Assembly (NCBI GenBank): GCA_029834535.1
Contig: JAQMWT010000154.1
Span: 34,262 to 98,261, forward strand
Length of the DNA stretch: 64,000 bases
Source: Chrysophaeum taylorii
Taxonomy: Eukaryota; Sar; Pelagophyceae; Pelagomonadales; Pelagomonadaceae
Direction: 5' to 3'
Shown piece after piece: positions 41,327 to 51,390 of this stretch (the first letter of the stretch is position 1; each line of letters starts with the position of its first letter). A program made the translations under genes and the position numbers. Under the pieces are notes generated by a model. It worked only from the letters and a program-made list of their open reading frames with translations, was not told the DNA's origin and ran no database searches.

Positions 41327-41941
41327 ATGACGGCCGAAGCCTTTGCCCACCACCGTCGCGAGGCGGCGGTGCACCTCGCCGTCGACAACGCGAAGAAGGC
41401 GCGCGCGCACCTCGTCGAAGCGGCGAGGTGTCTGCGGCCCTTCGTTGGCGCCGACGTCGAGGATGCTCTGGTCGAAACGGCGCGCGCGATGGCGGCCGCC
41501 CTCGTCTTGGTCTTCGCCGACACCTCCGAGGTCGTCGAGGCCCTCGCCACGCTGCGCGCGTTCCCAGCGAAGCATCCGCCGCTGCGACGAGACGTCGACG
41601 GCCAAGCCTACACGTTTGATGCCTTCGTCGATTTTTACGGCCTCGACTCGGCCCTCGCCGAGTGGGATTCGAGGGAGGTTGTCCGCGCTTCGCGCGTTTA
41701 CTCCAAGGCCCACATGCGCCTCATCCGGAGCCAGCTCGACATCCCGCGATCCGAGGACCACCGCTGGCTCGTCGTCCCGGTCCCCAAACAACACTCTAAG
41801 AAAAAGCCCCCCGCGCCGCCAACGACGCGTCCTCCCGAGGAGGAGGAGGAGGAGGAAGGAAAACAAAAAAAAAGCGGCGCGCAGGGTGGTGCGTGCTCAC
41901 CAGTGGATTCGCCAGGAGAAGAAACTCCCGTCGTCAAATGA
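41327..41941 (+). CDS. Hypothetical helical protein with acidic/low-complexity tail
   Basis: A 204-residue single-exon frame from the ATG at 41327. The first 90 residues are Ala-rich helices (AVHLAVDNAKKARAHLVEAA type). Residues of about 92-118 carry a compact motif, YTFDAFVDFYGLDSALAEWD, of a type I have seen in small algal proteins but cannot name. The tail from about 155 is Lys/Pro then poly-Glu and low complexity. No signal peptide or catalytic site is seen. It is convergent with the ADCK1-like kinase (103 bp). A larger antisense frame here is rejected, so a real protein is likely but not certain. Confidence 0.6.
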   Translation: MTAEAFAHHRREAAVHLAVDNAKKARAHLVEAARCLRPFVGADVEDALVETARAMAAALVLVFADTSEVVEALATLRAFPAKHPPLRRDVDGQAYTFDAFVDFYGLDSALAEWDSREVVRASRVYSKAHMRLIRSQLDIPRSEDHRWLVVPVPKQHSKKKPPAPPTTRPPEEEEEEEGKQKKSGAQGGACSPVDSPGEETPVVK

Positions 41942-42044
41942 CGAGGATGATGGACTTGAAGAGAGCCATCCCCATCTCGCGGCGGCGGCAGCAGCAGGAG
42001 CAGCACTTTGGTGGACACCCACCCACCCTCCCTCATCCGTGATT

Positions 42045-43740
42045 TTAATTCAAGAGGGCGGAAGGGAGGACCCACCACGCGAGCTTGAACATGCGCTTTT
42101 TGAGCTGAAAGAGCCAGACGGAGAGCTTGACGCGCGCGTAGGTCAGGTGATCCCGGTCGTGGGCGTGGAGCGCGTCGAGGCAGGCGTGCAACGTGAAGAG
42201 CGATGGGTCGTGACCGTCGCTGTGGTGGTTCCCGAGCATGGCGGAGTCGAGACGGCGGAGACAGTCGGACATTTTGAGGAGGAGGAGGAGCTGGCGAGGG
42301 GCGGCGTCGAGGACGTGCGTAATCTGCTTGACGTAGCGCTGGGCGTACACTTGGAGGAGGGCGTCGTTGGTAGGGGTCATATCGAGCGCGGCGTCGGGGT
42401 TGGCGACCTGGTCCCACGTCTTCCTCGTGAGCATCGCGGCGAAGAGCGGGTAAGCGTCGCCGACGCCGAGGCGGCGCGCGTGGAGCTCGATGGCCTTCAC
42501 GTCGGCGAGGACGAGGGCGCGCCAGAGCCGGGCGTACGTAAGCCTGAAGTCGTCGTCGAGGTGTCTATAAAGGCCGTGGTCGAGGAGGACGATCGCGTCG
42601 TCGTCGCGCACGAGGACGTTGGCGCCGTGCGGATCGCAATGAACAAATCCGTGGCGAAAGGTCTGCGCCGCAAAGGCGGCGGCGACGGTGCGCGCGACGC
42701 GGCGAAGCGAGGACCGCGGGCGGTTTGGCTGCTTGGCCGCGACGTCGGTCGCGTTGACGCCCGACTCGAAGCTCATCACCAGAACGCGCTCGGTGGCGTG
42801 AAGTACCTCGGGAACGACGACGCGCCGCCACGACGCGAAATGCGCTGCCGCCCGCCGACAGTTGCGCGCTTCTTGGCGAAAGTCCAGCTCGACGGCGAGG
42901 TGCGGCGCGATCTCGTCGACGAGCCACCCGAGCTTGAAATCGGGGAAGAGCCGCGACGCGAGCCGAACCACGGCCGCGACCGCTTCGACGTCGCCGCGAG
43001 ACGTCTCGCGGAGACCGAGGTGCTGCACTTTGACTGCGACCTGTCGCCCTCCAAAGTTCGCGCGGTGCACCTGCGCGAGCGAGCCCGACGCTATCGGCTC
43101 CGGCTCGAGCGCCTCGAGGCTCACGCCCTCCTCGCGCAGCACGCGCTCGACGTTCGCGTAACTCGAAGTCGGCGAGTCGTCGAGACACTTCTCGAAATGC
43201 GCGATGTACTCTTTTGGTATGAGGTAATCGAGCTGCGCGGCGTGCTGCGCGATCTTCAGATAGACGCCGCCGTTCTGTCGGACCATTCGGAGCAACCGCC
43301 GCGCGTTGCGCTCGTGAAGCGGGTTCTCGCCGCCGGGCTCCGCCGCCGAGAGCTCGGCCGTCGCGCGAACAATTCGCGCCCGCGCGTCCGCTGCCCGCGC
43401 CGCCCCGGCCGACCGCTCCTCCGGAGTTCGCGCCCGAGACACCGCCAATCCCGCCGCTTCCTGCTCGCCTGTCGCCTCGTCCAGCTCCCGCCGCCACGCG
43501 CTCGCGGTCGGGTCTGCCGCCGCCGGAGCGAGTTGATAGTCGAGAGCCACGCGCGCTGCGGTTGTGACGAGTCTGACGGCGCGGCCCGCGGCCTGTTGCT
43601 TGCTTCAGTTATGGCGCACGCCGACCTCCACACACCTCGATTCTTGCGCGCTGTCGTTCGTCCTCGGCGAGGTGCCTGACCAGCAGGCCGCCGCCGCCTG
43701 CACCCCCGAGACACACCATAGCCACAGCGCGCCGCGCCAT
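42045..43740 (-). CDS. ABC1/ADCK1-like atypical kinase
   Basis: Two exons, 43740-43636 and 43592-42045, encode 550 residues. The frame lacks a usable ATG in exon 2; splicing a 43 bp intron (GTGTGT donor, AACAG acceptor) adds MARRAVAMVCLGGAG, a hydrophobic N-terminus like that of mitochondrial ADCK1, and restores the RAVRLVTTAARVALDY segment. The ADCK signature region reads GGVYLKIAQH: the usual KxGQ is KIAQ (A150 for G). Other motifs are intact: SGSLAQVH (A-rich loop), VAVKVQH (catalytic Lys), ELDFRQEARN, FVHCDPHGANVLV and LLDHGLY. The whole C-terminus matches ADCK1 (LWRALV, LGVGDAYPLFAAMLT). Likely mitochondrial; ADCK family members support coenzyme Q and lipid homeostasis. It diverges from adenylyl cyclase across 245 bp. 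Confidence 0.9.
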
Positions 43741-43985
43741 CTCACTGACGATCTTTTTTGCGCACAATCACCACCACGGCCTCTACCATCGACGAAGACG
43801 CTTCGTCGTCGTCGTCGTCGTCGTCGTCGATCGTGACGCCGCGCGCCATGTCATCATCGTCAGCGCGCTGAGTCAGCAGCATTCATCGTAACCCCTCTTT
43901 GACCTACAAGATGAAGGAGATATCGTAACTTCGTACAATTTTGTATCCTTGTTGTTGGATAAGCTGCGATATGAGATGAGCTGAG

Positions 43986-46900
43986 ATGAAGGGACTCTCG
44001 GCCGAGCCATGGCGTCGGTTCGCTCGCGTGTCGTTTCTGGGCCTACCCCGTGACGATGGAAAGGAAGAGGAGGAACCACCGATGGTCGAAGAAGACGGCG
44101 GAATCGCGCTGTCCGAGCGCATCCAATGCTTCGTGCCGCGGACAGTGCTCGAGAGGCTCGAGGAGGGCCCAGTCGAGGGCGGCGAGATGGTGAGAACAGA
44201 GGCTGCCGTGGGGTTCTTTGACATTTCGGGATTCACCAAACTGAGCACCGAGCTCGCGGCCAAGGAGCACCAGAGCCACCAGAACGTGATGAATAAGTCG
44301 AGGTACCGTCGCTCGTCGTTCGGCACGATCGGGGGCGCAGACGCCGGCGAAGCGTTCGCGACGGCATCGCTCACGGCGCGAGGGCTCTCGGCCGAGGTGC
44401 TGACGCTGCAACTCAATAAGATGTTTGGGAGCGTGATTGAGGTGATCGAACGGCACGGCGGCGACATCATCAAGTTTGTCGGGGACGCGATGATCGTGAT
44501 GTGGACGGCCAAGCGGCCGCCGCCGCCGCCGCCGCCACCTCAGGAGGGAAAAAGGACCACGGCTCGTTTCGTCAAGACCACCGACAAGGACCTCGATACG
44601 GTGCTGCTGGTTGCGACGCTGTGCGCGTTGGAGTCCGTCGCCGTGATGAAGCGCATGGATTCCAAGCTCGGTATCCACATCGGAGTCGCCGTGGGCTCGG
44701 TGCTGCAGTGCATTGTGGGAAACCCCGAAACGCGCTTCGAGACGTTTTTAGCAGGCGAGGCGTGTCGCGCGACGTTCCGCGCGATGGATGTCGCCAAAGC
44801 CGGAGAAATTGTCGTGCCCACCAAGACGTGGGAGCGCCTGAGCCGCATCGCGAGAGACAAAATGAATGGTGAAGCCTCGGGGGTCGCCGTAAACGCCCAG
44901 TTCACGAGGCTCGAGGGCATTCGATTGCCGCAAAACGACGCGACGCTCCAGTCGCTCGTCCGGCCGCTGCCTCCGATGCCGCCGCCGACGGCCGCGCTCG
45001 CGCGGTTGGTCAGCCCGTTCCTCCCAAAACCATTCGTGTCGGCACTCGACCCAAGGCTCGGCGGGGCGCGCTCGGAGATGCGGAGCCTCGGCGTCCTCTT
45101 CGCATCGATCACCGGGCTGCCCGAGACGCAGTCGGATTCGACGTTTCTCGCCGCGATTCAGATCGTCATGAAGGCACTCGTCGAAGCCTGCCACAAGCAC
45201 GGCGCGTGTCTCCGCCAGTTTGTTTTCGACGACAAGGGATTCGTGGCAGTGATCTGCGGAGGCATGCCAACGAGCAACAGCCACAGCATCGAGCCGTCGA
45301 ATTGTGTCGTCAACGTCGTCGCCTACATCCGCGGCCACTATCGGAAGATCTTCGACGCCGCCAAGTTTGGGATCACGACGGGCAAGTGCTTCTGTGGACC
45401 AGTGGGGGCTCTCAAGCCAGACGACGACGACGACGGGGTCAAGTCGGTGCCGCAAGGACGCCAGGATTATGCGGTGGTGGGTGACGCGGTCAACTTGGCC
45501 GCGCGCCTCATGTCAAAGGCTGCCATTGGCCAGGTCCGCGTCGACGAATTAACCCGCGACTCGACCGTGCGCGACGGTTTCACCTACGAGCGCCTCCCCG
45601 ATTTCACGCCTAAGGGCAAAACAGTGCCGGTGAAGAACTATGGTCTCATCCTAAAAGACGCCCACGCGGGTGGTCCGTCGTTCTCGACTGCAAAGTCGAT
45701 TGCCAACGCCGCCATCGTCCGGACGCTCAGGGGAATCGCCAGCGCAAAGCGTGGTTCGGCGGCAGACTGCGACGAAGAGGTAGGCCCTTTCGCTAACCTC
45801 GACCATTTCGTCGATCGTGGCTCGGCATTCGACGCCCTTCGACGGCTCTGCCGAGCTTCCAAGCGCGACGACGCCGTGCAGACGCTCGTGGTCTCGGGTG
45901 GCATCGGCTCCGGAAAAACGACGTTGCTCGAGGTCTGCACCAACTGTCTCTCGATGGTCCACGTGCTCACGCTCTACGCGTCCTGCGAGCCGACCGACTG
46001 CGAGCAGCAGTTTGCCTCCTTCCGAGCTATCGCCGCTGGTGCCGTAAGGATTTTATTACATGCGAGCAAGCAGGATCCATGTTTGTTGCACTCGAGCAAG
46101 CAACCCGATACTCCTTCTTCTTCTTCTTCTTCTTCTTCTTCGGATGGTGGTGCCGCTGGCCCCAACGGCCGTGGGCACGACCACAAACGCTACCATCACA
46201 TACCATCGCACCGCGCCTCGTGTGGCGACAAGCCCGACACCGCCAAGAGAGCACCCGGGCGTATGCGTCAATCGTTCGAATCGGAGCACGCCGTAACAGG
46301 ACCCTCTTCCGACAGAGGAAGCGAGGGCGGCGACCCCACGACAAACGACCAATTGCCAGAAGACGACGACTTTTTGGAGGAAGTGCGGAAGCGTTCGTCG
46401 CTGCAGCTGTCGAGACTGCACGAGACCGGCTATCTTGACCACAAAGATATCGCCAACATATTCGAGGTCTTCGAGGTTGCGGGGACTCGCCGACGACCCA
46501 AATCCCCAAACGCCAAACAGGACAACTCGGAACAGCAGCAGCAGCAGCAGCAGCAGCCCGAGGAGTTCGAACGGATGTGCGAGTCGCTCCGGAGGCTCCT
46601 CGAAGCGTGCGCAAAGGTGGCGGGTGGCAAGTACCAATCAGGAGAAGGTCTCGCCATCCTTATCGACAACGGACACTACGCCGACGCCGCAAGCTGTGAG
46701 GTTCTTTCCAAGGTGCGAACACGGATGCCACTCCTTCGGCTAGTGATCACACATCGACCGCTCGTCATGAAGCGTCACTTTGACGCGTTATTGAGCCACC
46801 TCGGGTGCACGACGGACGCGACGACGGGCGAGGCGCGGCCGCAAACAAACCTCAAACCCAGCAGCAACTCGGTGCACTCCGACGCGGCCGTGATGGTTGT

Positions 46901-48374
46901 GACTCTGGGGCCGCTTACAAGACCACAGATGCGCAGGCTCATCGCTTCGGGCACTGAGTTCGCCGGGGACGTGATGGATGTCCAACCCGAGCTTGTTGAC
47001 TTTGTCTTGACACGGAGCTCGGGAAACCCATATGCTGCGCTCGCGATTGTAAGCGATTTAAAATCAAAGGAGGTTGTCGCGTTGGACGAGGCAAACGGGC
47101 TTTTGAAACTGAGCAAGGACACGCGGGACCTGGCTTGCGAAGTCCCCGAATCTGTGAGAAGCTCGGTGACGGCCGCGTTCGACGCGCTCGACTCGACCAA
47201 GCAGGCAATTTTGAGGTTGGCGTCGACCCTCGGCGCACGCGTCGACGTCGGCTGCCTTGCTTTCTTGTTCTGGCGGTTCTTTCGCTGCACCTCGCGCACG
47301 TCGAAACGCTTCCAAGGCCGTTCGCTCAAACGCCCGAGCTCGAACGTCTTGAGCGACGGCGAAAAGACTCCAACCGAGACGCCCAGAAAAGCGAGTCGCA
47401 GCTTTGGTGGAGCGCTGACATTCGAGGTTACCGGCACCGTCGACTTCCGTGACGAGTGCTTCCAGCTTGTCAGGCTCAACTACCTCGACTTCGACGGCGC
47501 GCATCATCTGGTCTTCTGCCGCGATCTAACCCGCCAAGTTATCTACCACCAGATGCTGGCCGCGGACCGCAAGGCGGTGCATCTCCAGATCGTCAACTGG
47601 CACACCTTCAAACTTGCGACGCGCGCCAAGCGCACGACCGTCGACCTCAATCAGCAGTGCGAGGCCGACTCGGTGATGCCGACCGACATGGCGGTGCACG
47701 GCGAGATCGCATTCCACGCGCTCTGCGCCGAACAGTCGGAACTCGCGTTCCACTTCTGCGTTCGAGCTTTTTCGTTGGCCATCAAGGCCAACCTTGTCGA
47801 TGTTGCGCTCGGTTTCGTCAACGATTCCGAGGGTATCAGCGAGAACCAGAAGATTCCGGAAAGCTTTCAGGTTCAGGCCCAGCTCGGCTTAATGCGCGCC
47901 GTAGTCCAAGTGCACCAAGCAAATTACGGCGCCGCCCTCGAAAGTCTCGAAGCCCTCCCCATCGATCGTGATATCTCGCGATGTCGATTGTGCTCCCCTA
48001 GTCGCTTCATCGCGCGACAAAAACTCCCTCAGCTCCCCAGTTCCGGTTCCCAGTGTGTGGACATCGTCGAGGACGCCTCCCTCAAGCTCGACGTTCCTGT
48101 CGACAACTCCGCCATCATCTTGTACCGAGACTACGCCATTGCCGCCAGCTCGCAAGCGCGGAACCTTCACAAGCGCCTCGCAGCTCTCTACGCTCACATC
48201 GCGCGCGCCAAGGCTCGCATCGATCGGGAACGACGGAGACTCCGTCGCCACATCGAGCCCTGTCTCCTGCTCGAGCCCGACGACACAGTCCCAAACGTCA
48301 CCACGCCGGCGGTCTCCCGCGGTTCGTCGATACACGCTCCTCCTCGCGTAGTACCGCTCAATAATAAGCGATGA
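43986..48374 (+). CDS. Soluble adenylyl cyclase (ADCY10-like): two cyclase domains plus NTPase module
   Basis: A 1462-residue frame (human ADCY10 has 1610). The C1 catalytic domain (about 70-290) has both metal Asp: GFFDISGFTKL (D79) and IIKFVGDAMIVMW (D167). C2 (about 365-560) has FASITGLPE, VFDDKGFVAVICGG and YAVVGDAVNLAARLM, the last with the Asn/Arg transition-state motif. An AAA-like NTPase follows with P-loop GGIGSGKTTLLE (about 640-650). A low-complexity insert (about 690-870) has a (TTC)n-coded Ser run and a Gln run. The rest is helical, TPR-like. In animals it makes cAMP in response to bicarbonate and calcium. A GTAAGG sequence at 46045, followed by a pyrimidine tract, could be a retained in-frame intron. 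The start is the first ATG. Confidence 0.9.
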   Translation: MKGLSAEPWRRFARVSFLGLPRDDGKEEEEPPMVEEDGGIALSERIQCFVPRTVLERLEEGPVEGGEMVRTEAAVGFFDISGFTKLSTELAAKEHQSHQNVMNKSRYRRSSFGTIGGADAGEAFATASLTARGLSAEVLTLQLNKMFGSVIEVIERHGGDIIKFVGDAMIVMWTAKRPPPPPPPPQEGKRTTARFVKTTDKDLDTVLLVATLCALESVAVMKRMDSKLGIHIGVAVGSVLQCIVGNPETRFETFLAGEACRATFRAMDVAKAGEIVVPTKTWERLSRIARDKMNGEASGVAVNAQFTRLEGIRLPQNDATLQSLVRPLPPMPPPTAALARLVSPFLPKPFVSALDPRLGGARSEMRSLGVLFASITGLPETQSDSTFLAAIQIVMKALVEACHKHGACLRQFVFDDKGFVAVICGGMPTSNSHSIEPSNCVVNVVAYIRGHYRKIFDAAKFGITTGKCFCGPVGALKPDDDDDGVKSVPQGRQDYAVVGDAVNLAARLMSKAAIGQVRVDELTRDSTVRDGFTYERLPDFTPKGKTVPVKNYGLILKDAHAGGPSFSTAKSIANAAIVRTLRGIASAKRGSAADCDEEVGPFANLDHFVDRGSAFDALRRLCRASKRDDAVQTLVVSGGIGSGKTTLLEVCTNCLSMVHVLTLYASCEPTDCEQQFASFRAIAAGAVRILLHASKQDPCLLHSSKQPDTPSSSSSSSSSDGGAAGPNGRGHDHKRYHHIPSHRASCGDKPDTAKRAPGRMRQSFESEHAVTGPSSDRGSEGGDPTTNDQLPEDDDFLEEVRKRSSLQLSRLHETGYLDHKDIANIFEVFEVAGTRRRPKSPNAKQDNSEQQQQQQQQPEEFERMCESLRRLLEACAKVAGGKYQSGEGLAILIDNGHYADAASCEVLSKVRTRMPLLRLVITHRPLVMKRHFDALLSHLGCTTDATTGEARPQTNLKPSSNSVHSDAAVMVVTLGPLTRPQMRRLIASGTEFAGDVMDVQPELVDFVLTRSSGNPYAALAIVSDLKSKEVVALDEANGLLKLSKDTRDLACEVPESVRSSVTAAFDALDSTKQAILRLASTLGARVDVGCLAFLFWRFFRCTSRTSKRFQGRSLKRPSSNVLSDGEKTPTETPRKASRSFGGALTFEVTGTVDFRDECFQLVRLNYLDFDGAHHLVFCRDLTRQVIYHQMLAADRKAVHLQIVNWHTFKLATRAKRTTVDLNQQCEADSVMPTDMAVHGEIAFHALCAEQSELAFHFCVRAFSLAIKANLVDVALGFVNDSEGISENQKIPESFQVQAQLGLMRAVVQVHQANYGAALESLEALPIDRDISRCRLCSPSRFIARQKLPQLPSSGSQCVDIVEDASLKLDVPVDNSAIILYRDYAIAASSQARNLHKRLAALYAHIARAKARIDRERRRLRRHIEPCLLLEPDDTVPNVTTPAVSRGSSIHAPPRVVPLNNKR
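46105..46141 (+). repeat. (TTC)n tract inside the adenylyl cyclase frame
   Basis: About eleven TTC triplets encode a Ser run (frame TCT); together with a CAG run at about 46533-46556 they mark a variable insert. Confidence 0.85.
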
Positions 48375-48540
48375 ACACTCATTCCAGTGGCAAATACCTA
48401 CAAGATCGTTCTTCGCGGGTATCGCCGATAGAAAAGAAAAGATTTGCGTGTCGGGGGACAGAAGAAAGTTTAATCATCATCAGAGTGAAGGAAGGAATCG
48501 TTCGGCGCTGCTTGATCGATCGCGGTCCCTGATAGCAAGC

Positions 48541-51112
48541 ATGAACACGGTGCTAGGTAACGAGAAGGCTCTGGAACTTCTCGCAGCACTTGCGACGGCC
48601 TCTCGCGACGAGGACGAAGGGACCGTAGAGCGCACAGTCAAGAAGGTCGCCGAGGTGGCCGGCGTCGAGGGCGTCAAGGCCGTCATCATCATAGCATTCG
48701 CGCGGCGCGTTCACGGGAAGGCGGTGATCGTGCGCGAGGAGGAAGACGCTTCGGGCGACGGCGAGAAGAGGGTCGGGCGACTGTTGCTGGAAAAATCACA
48801 CGGCGTCGCGCCCGACGAGGTGGAGCGAGCGCTGCCGTTGCTCCCCCTGTTCGGCTCGTGGCGCGACGTGTTGGTGCTGGGGGAGGCGTTTGCAAAGACT
48901 TCTTCCAAGTCGCGCGGCCTCGAGGCGTGCGTCGAACTGTTCGCGGCGCAGCTCCGCGCCGACGAGGCGGCCGACGTGCCTTCGTGTGCTTCCAAGTACG
49001 CGCCGCACGCGGGGCGCCGCGCGGGGAGCAAGCGCAAGCGCGTCCCGGACGAAGGGATGAAACGGTTCGCGTCGGGCGTCGCGAACCGGTTGTTTCCCGG
49101 CGACCCGACGACTCAGGCCAAGTACCGCAAACTGCGCGCCGGTCTCAATCGCGAGCTGACCGTCCGCGGCCACTTGCTCGAGCCGCTGCTTTGCGGCAAG
49201 CAAATCGACAAAATAAACTTCAGAGCCGCGCCGAAGAGCGCGCTGGAGAAGTACAAGAAGTGCATCAAGAAGGACGCGGCAGCGTGGAAACGCTGGCAGC
49301 GCGCGATGGCGGCGTCGGCCAAGGCGGTACCGGATATCGAGAGCCTGGACGCGGCGTGCGGCGCGTACGTCGAAGATATCGAATTCGAAGTGGACAGATT
49401 CTTCTTTCGACGCGTCGACAAGGCGGTCGAGACGCTCGTGTCGGGCCGCGCCAAGCTGCGCGAAAAGGCGGAAGCGCTCGTGGACGTCGACGCGACGACG
49501 GTAGATTTCGTGCCGATGGCGTTCGGCCGCTTCGACGGCGAGCGTCCGTTCGCGGCGATGCTCGCCGCGTTCTTGCTTTGCAAAGCACAGGGCGCGTCCT
49601 CCGCGTGTGTTGTCAACGGCGCTGCGGTTGGCGTGCTTGAGAACACCACCTGGGACGACTTCGTGGTGTCCGTGCGTCGCGACGGCGACCAGCCGACGAT
49701 CGCGTCCCTGAGCGCGGCGCTCGACCTCGTCGGGCGCGACGACGACGACGACGAGAAGAAGCCGTACGACGCGTGCGTGCTGTGCTCCGACTTCTCGGCA
49801 TGCGTGGACGCGACCCTCGAGTCGATGCGCGCGTCGCGACCGGCGCTCCGCAGTCTTTTAGTGCACCGGATGCGCGCCGTCTCCGACGGCGCGCCGTTCC
49901 GGCCGCGCCTCGCGCTCCCGCTTCCGGAGAGGCGCGCGGACACGATCGTCGACGTCGCCATTGTCATGGATTTGACAGGAAGCATGGGTATGGATTCAGC
50001 GTTGTCGACATTTTTTTTACCTCGATGGTAAGGAATTTTTTGTCCTAGGTTCGTGGATCGCGCAGTGCAAAGAGCATCTCGCGAACATCGTATGGTCCTT
50101 GGCGCGCGACGTTGATAGTCGCGTGAGAGTGGCCTTCGTCGGATACCGTGATTACAACGACCGCGACCGCGTCGTCGTCCACGATTTCAACACCCAGCCC
50201 GAGCGCATCATCGAGGCCATCCGCTCGCAGGAGGCGAGCGGCGGCGGCGACGCGCCCGAGGACGTCGCGTCGGCGTGGAATGCCCTCGAAGGCCTCGCTT
50301 GGACCGGCCACGTGCGCGTCGCCGTTGGTGTCTGGGACGCTCCGGCGCACGGATTCTACACGCACAAAGGCGGCGACGACTACCCAGGCGGCCTGTGTCC
50401 CGACCAAACCGAGACGCTGCAGACCATCGGGGCGCGCGTGCGCGACAAGGGCGTCGATCTTCTCTCGACGAGGATCCAAAACGGCACCGAATTAATGGAC
50501 GAAATGTTCAAGGACCAGATCTACGGCGACAAGGGCTTTGGCATCCTTAAGCTCTCGTCCGGCGCTGGCAAGTTCAAAGAGGCGTTGCTTTCCGCACTTT
50601 CGACCGCCGTTCTCGAGGCTATCGCGCCCTCTCGCGAGCCGGGCCTCCAGACCTTCGATGGTCTCACGCTCGCCGCGCTTGCAAACACATTCAACTCGAG
50701 CCTCCGCGAGACAGTCTCCCAGGCGGCAGAGGCCGAGGTTGCCGCGGCAACAGCTGCTGTCGAACCAGAAAAACCAGAAGAAAATAAGGACGACGACGAC
50801 GACGACGAGTCTACTGCCGTCGTCGTCGCCCCCGTTGCTGCGGTTGCTGCTCCGATGGAAGATGAGATCGAAATGCCAAAATCCACCAAGTCGGACATCG
50901 ACAAGCTCCGCCAGCTCCTCAAGTCGGATGGGCTGGCCCCAGTGCGTCTGGCACTCGGTTTCGACGTCGAGGATCAGCTCCTAGCTTCTGCCGCCGCCAA
51001 GAGCCTCGTCAAGGCCGGCCTCCGCTGCGACGACCTCCGGCGTCTTAACTACCCTGCTGCCTTCTGCGAGGCACTCGTGCGCGCCAAGGCCGACCTCGCT
51101 GTGGCTCTGTAA
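48541..51112 (+). CDS. DUF2828/TROVE-like protein with C-terminal von Willebrand A domain
   Basis: Two exons, 48541-49987 and 50049-51112, encode 836 residues. The 61 bp intron (GTATGG donor, GTCCTAG acceptor) lies between DLTGSM and GSWIAQ, rejoining the metal-binding MIDAS motif DLTGS of the vWA domain. The N-terminal about 480 residues are helical and fit the DUF2828 pattern: LPLFGSWRDVL (about 100-110), KYRKLRAGLNREL and an internal region rich in Ala/Lys. The C-terminal vWA domain continues VRVAFVGYRDYND, GGGDAPEDV, and DAPAHGF with HKGGDDYPGG, like the alpha-kinase-associated vWA class. A helical acidic tail follows. DUF2828 proteins are known from plants and large DNA viruses; function is unsettled, with RNA binding suspected. 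The ATG is the first in frame; earlier starts are GTG. Confidence 0.82.
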
Positions 51113-51116
51113 TAAA
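51111..51116 (+). terminator. AATAAA overlapping the DUF2828-vWA stop
   Basis: The stop TAA (51110-51112) continues into AATAAA, the third instance in this window. A (TTTG)n tract follows. Confidence 0.35.
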
Positions 51117-51120
51117 CAAC

Positions 51121-51185
51121 ACAATGTTTGTTTGTTTCTTCGATTGTTTGTTCGATTGTTTGTTTGTTTGTTTGTTTGTTTGTTG
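51121..51185 (+). repeat. (TTTG)n microsatellite
   Basis: TTTG/TTCG tetranucleotide array immediately after the DUF2828-vWA stop; probably in its 3' UTR. Confidence 0.9.
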
Positions 51186-51390
51186 TAGGAGGAAACCGGA
51201 AAGGTCACAACAAGACACGGACAGACAAACGCCAGGTTTTTGATATTACTCTGGCACGAATTCCTCCTACTCCTCCTCTGACGACATAGAGATAGACAGG
51301 GCGCGCCCAGCCGTATATAATCTCGCAAGATGGGGAGTTTCCATTCCATCAAAAGGGCAGGGCGTCTCTCTCTTCTTTGTGGAGTGGTAG

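Noticed and set aside
41343-43679. 778-codon plus-strand open frame
   Set aside because: Starts without ATG and runs across the hypothetical gene and antisense to the ADCK1 kinase; very Arg/Glu-rich reverse-strand artefact.
563-51112. Giant-virus insertion suggested by PrimPol and DUF2828 genes
   Set aside because: Genes are interspersed with host housekeeping genes; DUF2828-vWA has a spliceosomal intron and PrimPol resembles the eukaryotic form. No capsid or other viral hallmark genes are seen.
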